From Planctomycetes bacterium GWF2_41_51 (GTDB taxonomy: Bacteria; Planctomycetota; Phycisphaerae; Sedimentisphaerales; UBA12454): a stretch of DNA of 64,000 nt. The position numbers and the translations under genes were made by a program. This document shows, piece by piece, positions 42,884 through 50,956 of the stretch. Positions within the stretch are counted from its first letter, which is position 1, and each line of letters starts with the position of its first letter. Under the pieces are notes generated by a model. It was not told the origin of the DNA. It saw only the letters and a program-made list of their open reading frames with translations, and ran no database searches. The DNA is taken from assembly GCA_001825665.1 (NCBI GenBank), contig MHXZ01000073.1, positions 18,395 through 82,394 of the forward strand. The letters are read 5' to 3'.

Positions 42884-43959
42884 TTAACCAATGCAGTTAC
42901 ATATTTGATTTTTGAAATTCAGTCGTTCATAAATTTCATGATTTTCCCGGCAAATTGCAATACTGACCTTTTTATTACAGCTTCTGATTACATCTATCAA
43001 ATATTTATAGAACTCTAATTGATTTTCGAGTTTATATCTTAATTTTCCATCATTTGCTATATCTGTTAAACCAATGAATAAATCAGGATTGATTTTATAA
43101 GCATTTTTGGAAAGGCTAATATGACCTTTGAACATTCTCAACATGCCCATTGTAATACTTTCCGGCTCTGTATTAGAAAAGATTTTTTCAATTAGCGAAC
43201 GATACTCATTTTTCCAATTTTCGCAAAGTATACCAGGGTCTATTCGGAATCGTATACGATAACCATGCTGCTGGCATTTTTTTGCTGAATTTATTCTTTC
43301 GTCGAGAGAAGCGGCTGCTAATTCGTAATCATCAATAATTTTTTGAGGGTTTAAACTCCATGAAACTACGACATTATTATTTGGTTCTAATGTCAAAAGG
43401 TTGTCTATGTTACTGCTTTTTGTGAGCATCATTAAAAAACTATTTTTTAAATTGCGGAAAAAAGGAACAAACATATTCGTGAGGTTCGTAATGTGGTCAA
43501 GAGCGAGACTGTCACGCATTTCGCCCAAATTATAACAGATTTTGTGCATATTACTGCTTGAAATTTTAGTTATCTGTTCGAACATTTAGAATAGTTGATA
43601 TTAATTTTTATAAAAGCGCCATATTTCCTATAAACATAAGCAAGGTAGCAGTATATACAATTATAAGGACAACCATTTGAAACCGGAATTAATTTATAAT
43701 ACGGTAAACATTTCATGTTATCTCCAATGTTTCCGTCAAAATGATTTACAAAGGATGAGGCGGCACCAATCATAAGCACTTTTTTACTTTGAGCCAGAGA
43801 TTGTGCCATTGAGAGATTGAAATAAAGAAGTTTCTGAGTTTTGATGATTTTAACCTCAACCGGTTGAAATGAATTTATGATTCTCTGGGCCTCGAAACTG
43901 TCACTAACTTTTTCCCAGAGATAAATTATTTCAGGTTTAAAGTTTTTTGCTGAATCCAC
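42884..43959 (-). pseudogene. Frameshifted radical-SAM, spore photoproduct lyase-like gene
   Basis: The first part, GTG 43959 (behind GGAG) to 43570, carries KPEIIYLWEKVSDSFEAQRI and the cluster motif CPYNCIYC (Cys97, Cys101, Cys104). It ends at INYSK before running out of frame. The continuation MFEQITKISSSNMHK begins at 43585 in another frame and runs to 42884 with NNVVVSWSLNP, RIRFRIDPG and SITMGMLRMF. Intact SplB-like enzymes continue directly from the cluster motif through a V/I-K-V-N strand into such a segment, so one missing or extra base near 43580-43590 splits the gene. SplB reverses a UV thymine dimer. It lies on the opposite strand within the phage block. Confidence 0.7.
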
Positions 43960-44016
43960 ATCTATTCTCCAAATATTATTAAAACCTAAATGAATTAAAA
44001 TAGAAAGGAATTTTTG

Positions 44017-44505
44017 ATGAATACTAAGATTATTTTGTCTGCAATTATTGTAATGTCTGTTGTGCTGGTAACGGGTTGTCAGTTTGCGTATGATTTCTGG
44101 CCTGCGGAGATTTCGCCGCTTGCGCTCAAATATGCGGGCAGGGACGTTAACAGTATTTGCTGGTACGAAAAAAATCTGCATACCGCCAACGAACTGAAAA
44201 GCGAGGTCATCGATGTTTACATCGGCGAAAGTCTCAAGCTCGAATACCTTGCCAATCTCAACAAGGAAAAATATCAGCAGGTTCTCGGTCTGCTCGATGT
44301 CTCAATAAAACAGGCGCAGAGCGACAGGCAAAGTATGATTGGAACAATCCAGCAACCGGGCTGGCTTCTCGCCGGTCTTTTGACATTGCTGCCGGTCGGG
44401 TCGTATATTGCAGGCTGGCGAACGCTTTGGCCGAATCATTATACCGAACAGGAAGTACAGGCAGAAATCGCAAAAGCCAAAACGCCTCGTCCGACCATTG
44501 CATAA
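44017..44505 (+). CDS. Small lipoprotein with C-terminal membrane helix
   Basis: Start set at ATG 44017 behind AGAAAGGA. The 162-residue protein has a lipobox VTGC (Cys21), a helical soluble part and a second hydrophobic segment (GWLLAGLLTLLPVGSYIAGW, about residues 111-130). Such double anchoring suggests an envelope-spanning role, possibly as the outer partner of the 42.5-kb membrane protein (spanin-like), which is speculative. It ends exactly where the convergent PEP-CTERM gene ends. Confidence 0.5.
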   Translation: MNTKIILSAIIVMSVVLVTGCQFAYDFWPAEISPLALKYAGRDVNSICWYEKNLHTANELKSEVIDVYIGESLKLEYLANLNKEKYQQVLGLLDVSIKQAQSDRQSMIGTIQQPGWLLAGLLTLLPVGSYIAGWRTLWPNHYTEQEVQAEIAKAKTPRPTIA

Positions 44506-45582
44506 TTATTTTTTCTTTGTCGCAGGCAACAGCGACATGCCGAGAGCCAGAATTATAACTGTCGCAGGTTCGGGCACAACTTTGAGAAGAAACGCACGTT
44601 CAACGCCGTTGCGAATACCAACCCCGACGATTTGTCCATCGTTGTTAATATCGTAAGCGTATCGCAGCGACCATCCGCTTGAGGGGTCGATTAGTATGTT
44701 TAGGTCTATGGCTGTTGATGATTCGAACAGGCAGGCACGTGCAGCACCGCTTGCGTTTTCTGCGTAGCCGACGATTTGTCCGAGATTATTGTTTGCTATA
44801 GCAAGGCTGTAATTTCCGCCGAGCGTTCCAAAATCCGTATTTATTCCGCTGCCGTCGCTGTTGAAAATGCAGGCGTTGTAGAAACCATTTTCATTATCAG
44901 CACTGCCGACGATTTGACCGCCATCATTGATTGAGTATGCCCAGCTTCTTTTGTCGTAAAGCGGTATATTGCCGGTATCAGAAAATTTGCAGGCTATATC
45001 TGTTCCGCTTCCGTTTTGCTCGCTGCCGACGATTGTACCTGTAGAATTTATCGAAAGCGCCCAACTGTTATCACCGCCGAGAAAGCCGGTATTTGTGAAA
45101 TTGTATGCCTCAGTTTCTCCGGCATCTCTGCCGCTTCTGCCGACTGTTGTTCCAGTATTATTGATTGCGACTGCCATACTGTTGGTGTTGTCGCTTAAAG
45201 AAGCAGGAGAAACACCGGCAGTGAAAGTGCAGGCTCGTCTGTCTGTGGTACTGTTTTGTGACCAGCCGACAATGGCACCATCATTATTAATTGCGTACGC
45301 GTAACTTGAGGTATAGCCGGTAAGTGTTCCGAGATTGTTTACGCTGCCATCGGTGTTGAATCTGCAGGCGATATAATTCCCGGAATCATCTTCTGCTCTG
45401 CCAACGACAACTCCGCTATCGTTGATACTGTATGCCCAGCTTTTTCCGCCATCGGAAAGTGAGCCAAGGTCGATGACATCATAGAGGGATGCTTGAGACA
45501 GACTTGATAAACAGAACATTGAAATAAGAATTAGAAATGACGGTCTCGATGTGCGCACAGACACAAATGGGAATTTCTTCAT
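44506..45582 (-). CDS. HAF-repeat PEP-CTERM protein
   Basis: Start set at ATG 45582, preceded by GGAAGAAG; a GTG at 45594 is an alternative. The 358-residue protein has a signal peptide and about seven HAF-type repeats (AYSINDSGVVVGRAED, AYAINNDGAIVGWSQ, LAIANNNLGQIVGYAEN) that form a propeller-like surface. It ends VVPEPATVIILALGMSLLPATKKK, a PEP-CTERM signal. It is probably exported and processed by an exosortase. A strong promoter lies at 45680-45707. Confidence 0.85.
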   Translation of the reverse strand: MKKFPFVSVRTSRPSFLILISMFCLSSLSQASLYDVIDLGSLSDGGKSWAYSINDSGVVVGRAEDDSGNYIACRFNTDGSVNNLGTLTGYTSSYAYAINNDGAIVGWSQNSTTDRRACTFTAGVSPASLSDNTNSMAVAINNTGTTVGRSGRDAGETEAYNFTNTGFLGGDNSWALSINSTGTIVGSEQNGSGTDIACKFSDTGNIPLYDKRSWAYSINDGGQIVGSADNENGFYNACIFNSDGSGINTDFGTLGGNYSLAIANNNLGQIVGYAENASGAARACLFESSTAIDLNILIDPSSGWSLRYAYDINNDGQIVGVGIRNGVERAFLLKVVPEPATVIILALGMSLLPATKKK

Positions 45583-45679
45583 AACTTCTTCCACCTAAAT
45601 AAACTACATTATTTAACTAACGTAGTTTTCTCCAGATTTGGCTGCATCTTGTCCAAAAGAACTCCCAAATGACGATAGT

Positions 45680-45707
45680 ATTATACCATCTTTAGAATGT
45701 TTGTCAA
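45680..45707 (-). promoter_or_regulatory. Consensus promoter for the HAF/PEP-CTERM gene
   Basis: On the minus strand TTGACA (45707-45702), 16 bases, TATAAT (45685-45680). Both hexamers are perfect; the site lies 98 bases before the start. Confidence 0.75.
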
Positions 45708-45841
45708 GGTAATTTAGCTAAAATAAGGGATATTTTCGGACTACGGGATAAAAGATATTTTTTGGTTCTAATTTGTGCGAATGTTATCTTAGCAAGTTAA
45801 AAAGTCGATATTCATGTTGCGGTACATTTTAAGGTTCCATT

Positions 45842-47449
45842 ATGCAGCAAAAAAGACAGCGGAAAATTCTTGTTATTGATGATAGTCAGGCGAACCTGAT
45901 ACTTTTGAGAGCACATCTCAACAGTATGGGACTTGTTGCGCTAATGGCTGACAACGCACTCGACGGAATTACCATAGCGGTCGAACAAAGGCCGGATGTT
46001 ATTTTGCTTGATGTGATGATGCCGCAGATTGACGGCTTCGAAGCGTGCAGAAGATTGAAAGCCGATGTTCGCACATCGTCGATACCGATAATTTTCGTTT
46101 CCGCCAAAGACCAGGCTGAAGATAAAATAAGCGGCCTGAAGCTGGGCGCAATTGATTATGTTACAAAGCCATTCAACAAAGGCGAATTGCAGGCGCGTAT
46201 AGGAATCGTTCTTCAAATGATGGAATTGCAGGAAAGACTTCTTCTGCTCGCCAATACCGATGAGCTTACGAGCCTTGCAAACCGCCGTCATTTCTTCCAG
46301 ATACTCGACAGGGAACTTTTGCAGGCGAAGATTCGCGGCGGTTCTGTCGCGGTGATGATGTTCGACGTTGACCACTTTAAAAATATAAATGATACTTTCG
46401 GCCATCTCGCGGGCGATAAAATTCTCCAGCAGGTCGGAAAAATTCTAAGCGAAAATATTTATCCGATGGATATGGCTGCGCGTTACGGCGGCGAAGAGTT
46501 TATAGTGCTGATGCCGGGTATGCCGGTCGAAATCGCGACGCAAAGAGCGCAGAAACTTATTTCGCATATCGATAAAAATAATTGGGACGTCAACGGAAAA
46601 CCTATTTCAGTTACGTGCAGTGCGGGCGTTGCCGCTTTCGATGGTGCAGACAGTACAGACCCTTATGAGCTGATTCGCAGAGCTGACGATGCTTTGTACG
46701 CTGCAAAGAATCGCGGCAGAAATTGCGTTGTGCCTTATAATATGTTGAAACCGCAGGAGATTCAGCATACCCATCAGAACGGCGACTTTATCGAATTGCA
46801 GAGCAAAATTTCTTCTCTCGCACAGCAGATACGCGAGCAGACGCTCGGCATAATTTCCGCTTTCACAAAAGCGATTATTGTAAAAGACCCGTATCTTGCC
46901 AGTCATATCGATAATGTAAAAGCATATTCATTTGAAATTGCCAGCAAGATGGAAGTGTCGCAGCAATTGATTGACCAGCTTCAGACTTCCGCGACTCTGC
47001 ATGATTTGGGCAAAATCATTATCCCAAATAATATTCTGCACAAGACAACGCCTTTGAGCGATGAGGAAATGAGAATCGTTCAGCGTCATCCCATCGCAAG
47101 TGCTGAAATTCTTGCTCCGATTGGAATGTTCAGTCAGGAGATTGTAATAATCAGACATCATCACGAAAACTTCGACGGCACAGGTTATCCCAATGGCCTA
47201 ATCGGGAAAAATATTCCGATTGGTTCGCGAATCCTTGCCGTTGCGAATGTTTTCGATGCGATAACTTCTTCAAAGCCGTGGAATCTCAATCCCAGGTCCG
47301 GAGAGGAAACCATGAAGGAAATAGAAAGTCTCGCCGGTTCACAGTTCGACCCGCAGGTAGTTTATGCTTTCAGGAAAGCATACGATGAAAATCAGGATGC
47401 CTGGCCTCTTTCACAAAAGCGGATGGAAATGCCTGCAGCCGCGAATTAG
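45842..47449 (+). CDS. Response regulator with GGDEF and HD-GYP domains
   Basis: The 535-residue protein has a receiver domain (Asp13-Asp14, phospho-acceptor Asp57 in ILLDVMMPQ, Lys109 in VTKPF). A diguanylate cyclase domain with GGEEF (residues 216-220) follows. After a linker comes an HD-GYP phosphodiesterase with HD (387-388) in LHDLGK and HHHENFDGTGYP (439-450). It can in principle both make and degrade cyclic di-GMP, switched by phosphorylation. The inhibitory RxxD site before GGEEF is absent (YPMD). The partner histidine kinase is not in the window. Confidence 0.92.
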   Translation: MQQKRQRKILVIDDSQANLILLRAHLNSMGLVALMADNALDGITIAVEQRPDVILLDVMMPQIDGFEACRRLKADVRTSSIPIIFVSAKDQAEDKISGLKLGAIDYVTKPFNKGELQARIGIVLQMMELQERLLLLANTDELTSLANRRHFFQILDRELLQAKIRGGSVAVMMFDVDHFKNINDTFGHLAGDKILQQVGKILSENIYPMDMAARYGGEEFIVLMPGMPVEIATQRAQKLISHIDKNNWDVNGKPISVTCSAGVAAFDGADSTDPYELIRRADDALYAAKNRGRNCVVPYNMLKPQEIQHTHQNGDFIELQSKISSLAQQIREQTLGIISAFTKAIIVKDPYLASHIDNVKAYSFEIASKMEVSQQLIDQLQTSATLHDLGKIIIPNNILHKTTPLSDEEMRIVQRHPIASAEILAPIGMFSQEIVIIRHHHENFDGTGYPNGLIGKNIPIGSRILAVANVFDAITSSKPWNLNPRSGEETMKEIESLAGSQFDPQVVYAFRKAYDENQDAWPLSQKRMEMPAAAN

Positions 47450-47566
47450 GCTGAAAATTTAAAAATTAAGCAATAAAAGCCTTGTTTAACTGATTTGATT
47501 GTCCTAAAATAGCCACCCTGATTTTACAAACATAAAAATTCATAAACCTATATTAGAAAGTAAGAT

Positions 47567-48751
47567 ATGGAAAATAAAAAATCTAATTGCCCGGGCAAGG
47601 CAAAATATCTTCAAGGCAAAAGGGTTCTCCCGCAGGCTATCAGCAAAGACTCTACTATTATATCTTTGATTGATAATCTCGATGCCTACAATGGCGGCAG
47701 GCTTCGTGCCGCCTGTCATCTTCTGCGGGACAGGTATTCGCAAGATGATGTTACTATTGGAGTTAGCCTCGCCGGCGCACTTACCCCAGCAGGGCTTGGA
47801 CCATCGACAGTCATTCCGCTGATGAATCACGGTTTTATCGATTGGCTCGTCGCAACCGGCGCAAATATGTACCACGATATTCACTATGCCTTTAATCTGC
47901 CTATGTTTAGGGGCAGTCACACCGTCGATGACGTCGATTTACGGGCTAAGGGAATCACAAGAATTTACGATATTCTCTTCGATTATGAAGATGTTCTGAT
48001 GGAAACAGACCGCCGGCTCAGAGCGATTCTTCTCAGGCCGGAATTCCAGAAAGAGATGGGAACACGTGAGTTCTATCACCTTCTGGGCAAAATACTTAGC
48101 GACCTTGAAGAAAAACACAATCTCGGCCAGGTCAGCATTTTGGCCGCCGCTTACAGGAATGGAATTCCGGTTTTCACCTCTTCGCCGGGCGATTCCACAA
48201 TCGGTATGAATGTCGCAGGGTTGGAGTTACTCGCGGAATCACAGGGGCTTTTAGGCAAATTCAAACTAAAGATCAATCCGAGCATTGATGTAAACGATAC
48301 AACAGCAATCGTACTCAATGCCAAGCGGTATGAAAAGGGCAAAACCGGCGTTATACTCATCGGCGGCGGAAGCCCGAAGAACTTTACGCTTCAAACAGAA
48401 CCGCAGATTCAGGAAGTACTTATGATTCCTGAAGCCGGTCAGGATTACGATATAAATATCACAGATGCAAGGCCGGATACAGGCGGCCTTTCAGGTGCTC
48501 CGCCATCAGAAGCGGCAAGCTGGGGCAAAATTGACCCAACCAAACTGGAAGAGACGGTTACGGCATATCTCGATGTAACTTTAGCTTTCCCGATAATGGC
48601 AGCTTATGCTATACAATCAACTAAACCCAAGCGTTTAAAGAGGTTGTATGACAGAGGCGATGAGCTTCACAAGAAACTCATCGAGTCGTATCTCGAAAAT
48701 AATAAGGAAGTCGATGCTTTAAGATCGATGATGCAAAAATTGGGAATGTAA
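47567..48751 (+). CDS. Deoxyhypusine-synthase-like enzyme (bacterial, polyamine)
   Basis: The 394-residue protein matches the DHS fold along its length: SLAGALTPAGLGPSTVIPLM, DWLVATGANMYHD, FTSSPGDSTIG, GGGSPKNF, and ARPDTGGLSGAPPSEAASWGKI. Lys321 corresponds to the catalytic lysine that forms the imine in eukaryotic DHS. Bacteria lack eIF5A, and bacterial homologues are associated with homospermidine- or carboxyspermidine-type polyamine synthesis, so that is more likely here. A perfect terminator follows. Confidence 0.85.
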   Translation: MENKKSNCPGKAKYLQGKRVLPQAISKDSTIISLIDNLDAYNGGRLRAACHLLRDRYSQDDVTIGVSLAGALTPAGLGPSTVIPLMNHGFIDWLVATGANMYHDIHYAFNLPMFRGSHTVDDVDLRAKGITRIYDILFDYEDVLMETDRRLRAILLRPEFQKEMGTREFYHLLGKILSDLEEKHNLGQVSILAAAYRNGIPVFTSSPGDSTIGMNVAGLELLAESQGLLGKFKLKINPSIDVNDTTAIVLNAKRYEKGKTGVILIGGGSPKNFTLQTEPQIQEVLMIPEAGQDYDINITDARPDTGGLSGAPPSEAASWGKIDPTKLEETVTAYLDVTLAFPIMAAYAIQSTKPKRLKRLYDRGDELHKKLIESYLENNKEVDALRSMMQKLGM

Positions 48752-48772
48752 TTACCTCATAAAACAAAAAAT

Positions 48773-48810
48773 AAGGACTTATGGCGTCTCAAAAACCATA
48801 AGTCCTTTTT
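48773..48810 (+). terminator. Strong intrinsic terminator
   Basis: Perfect 12-base-pair stem AAGGACTTATGG (48773-48784) / CCATAAGTCCTT (48796-48807) running into a T-tract, 21 bases after the stop of the DHS-like gene. Confidence 0.9.
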
Positions 48811-48908
48811 ATTTTACGATATTTTAAAATCGTCCATTCCACTAATTATTTGATTTATGCTTTAGCTCATCTATAATTCTTGTATACACTTAATTTATAA
48901 GGAGTCCA

Positions 48909-49982
48909 ATGAGCGGGAAAAATATTTTTTTAATTGTTCTTGCGGTAATTGCAGTTGGCGGGATAGCCTTTTTAACAATTCAGGAAAAGCAAAAACCCAA
49001 AGGCAAAGCTCAATTAGTTTTGCAGCTTAAAAAAGGCGATCATCACGAATATAAAATTTCTCATATTCAGGAAACTATTCAAACATATAGAGACCAGATG
49101 TTCAAACTGGATACTATGGCAAATATTTCCATGGCTTTTGATGTTATCAGTGTTGATTCTAATGGAACAATGAATCTGCATTTCTATTATAAGGCTATTG
49201 CTATAGATGCAAATACTGGTTCGCAGCATATTGTTTATGACTCTTCGAAACCTGTTGTCGAAACTAACGATATTTTTTTGACGGCCATTGCAGATATTTA
49301 CTCAACTGTTCTAAAAAATAAATTCGCGGTCAAGGTCAGTCAGGCAGGAGAGAAGGGTGAAATCGTCGGATTTGAAAGAGTGCAAAGCCTGATGAAAGAA
49401 AAAATACGGAAAGACGCGATGAAAGAAGTAAATGACGCCAATATGAGCGAAAGTGATAAAGAGGTTTTCACGAAATTAATAAAGGGAATGATGGAAATGG
49501 CGATAAAGCAGAGAACGGCTTTTTACAATAGTATATTCGCTTCGGTCGTAAACGATACGAAAGAAATGATAGACAGTCTTTTTATAAAATATCCAAGCTG
49601 GCAAGTGTCGTCAGGCAGTAAATGGTATGACAAGACACAATTTAATTTTGGAATTGTTGTAGATGCGAATAATACGTACATATTCAAACGAAAAGAAAAT
49701 GGAACGGCGTATATCGATGTTATTTCAGATGTCGATATGGGTAAGAAATACAAGATTGCGGAAATAACGCAAAGAGAGACGGTAAAGAAATCCATTTCAG
49801 GTGTGAGGTCTGCGACTAACGCGGTTGATGAAGCAACAGGGCTGCTCCAAAAAAGCGAAGCGATAATAAAATTTTCGGGCAAACAGCATATCGAGACAGA
49901 GAAAACGATTTTGCCGCTGCGGCCGAATATGGATATACCGATACGAATCGAAGGCAGTACGATTATCGAACTGATTAAATAG
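48909..49982 (+). CDS. Membrane-anchored DUF6263-like protein
   Basis: The 357-residue protein has an N-terminal membrane anchor (KNIFLIVLAVIAVGGIAFLTI). A large periplasmic domain follows (LVLQLKKGDHHEYKISHIQE, then MNLHFYYKAIAIDANTG, with helices in the middle and a beta-rich end) in the style of DUF6263 proteins. No motif or function is known. It is followed 11 bases later by the rhomboid protease gene, so the two may be co-transcribed. GGAG lies before the ATG. Confidence 0.7.
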   Translation: MSGKNIFLIVLAVIAVGGIAFLTIQEKQKPKGKAQLVLQLKKGDHHEYKISHIQETIQTYRDQMFKLDTMANISMAFDVISVDSNGTMNLHFYYKAIAIDANTGSQHIVYDSSKPVVETNDIFLTAIADIYSTVLKNKFAVKVSQAGEKGEIVGFERVQSLMKEKIRKDAMKEVNDANMSESDKEVFTKLIKGMMEMAIKQRTAFYNSIFASVVNDTKEMIDSLFIKYPSWQVSSGSKWYDKTQFNFGIVVDANNTYIFKRKENGTAYIDVISDVDMGKKYKIAEITQRETVKKSISGVRSATNAVDEATGLLQKSEAIIKFSGKQHIETEKTILPLRPNMDIPIRIEGSTIIELIK

Positions 49983-49993
49983 GAATCTTATCG

Positions 49994-50950
49994 TTGCTGT
50001 TGATACCATTGCAAGTTGATGTTCCTCGTGAGAGACTACCGCTGGCGAACTGGCTGATAATCGTAGTGATTATCGGTTTCTTTGCCTGGCAGATTAATCA
50101 GGTAAAGACATATCATACGACCATATCCGATGAACTTAACCATATTGCATCAAATCAGAGCAGCCATGCATTCAAAATTAAAACTGACCTTTTCAAGGGA
50201 TTCGTTTTAAAAGACTGGAATATGAGAGGTTTGCTTGGGCACATGTTTCTGCATGGCGGATGGATGCACATAATCGGCAACCTTCTGTTTTTATGGATTT
50301 TTGGAAACGCAGTCAGCGCAAAAATCGGGAATTTAAAATTTATGCTGATATATTTACTGCTTGGGATTGGTGCGGGGGCGGCTCATTTGTATTTTAAAGG
50401 CGGAGCATCTGTCGGGGCAAGCGGCGCGATAAATGGAATCGTAGGAATGTACCTTGTATTATTCCCGACCAATTCTATTTCCTGTTTGTTTGTTATAATA
50501 CTGCCGATTTATTATGTCAAAGTGTTTGAAGTTTCAAGCTATGTAATGATTTTTTATTGGCTGATATTCGATATATTGGGCGCATTTATGGGTGGAGGCA
50601 ATACGGCATACTATGCGCATCTCGGAGGATTTGCGGGCGGAGTTATAGTCGCGAGTTTATTGCTGCAAATGAAAATAGTTAAAATGTGCAATTATGAAAA
50701 ATCTATCTTTCAGGTTTTTTCCAGACAGCCGGTAAAAGAAGAATATAAAACATTATTATACAATCGTGTACCTGCGAACGATTACGCAACTAATGGTAAA
50801 ACTCAAAACGAAAGTAAAACATCCGCAGCAGCAAATGACGAATTTATACGTGTTAAATGCGAGTGCGGAATGAAATGCAAGATCTCGGCGCAATTTTCAG
50901 GAAGAATGGCAAAATGTCCGCGATGCCGGCAGCCGGTACGAATTCCGTAA
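49994..50950 (+). CDS. Rhomboid intramembrane protease with C-terminal zinc ribbon
   Basis: The 318-residue protein starts at TTG 49994. It has six or more transmembrane helices with the rhomboid catalytic dyad Ser143 (GASGAI) and His209 (YYAHLGGFAGG). HGGWMHIIGN is the usual H-x-x-x-N loop. A flexible linker ends in a zinc-ribbon-like VKCECGMKC ... KCPRCRQP (about residues 287-318), an uncommon C-terminal add-on. Rhomboids cut membrane proteins within the bilayer. AGGA is nine bases upstream of TTG. Confidence 0.88.
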   Translation: MLLIPLQVDVPRERLPLANWLIIVVIIGFFAWQINQVKTYHTTISDELNHIASNQSSHAFKIKTDLFKGFVLKDWNMRGLLGHMFLHGGWMHIIGNLLFLWIFGNAVSAKIGNLKFMLIYLLLGIGAGAAHLYFKGGASVGASGAINGIVGMYLVLFPTNSISCLFVIILPIYYVKVFEVSSYVMIFYWLIFDILGAFMGGGNTAYYAHLGGFAGGVIVASLLLQMKIVKMCNYEKSIFQVFSRQPVKEEYKTLLYNRVPANDYATNGKTQNESKTSAAANDEFIRVKCECGMKCKISAQFSGRMAKCPRCRQPVRIP

Positions 50951-50956
50951 CTTAAT

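Noticed and set aside
43960..44181. N-terminal extension of the SplB-like ORF to 44181
   Set aside because: It is antisense to the lipoprotein gene; a GTG with GGAG at 43959 fits the family start.
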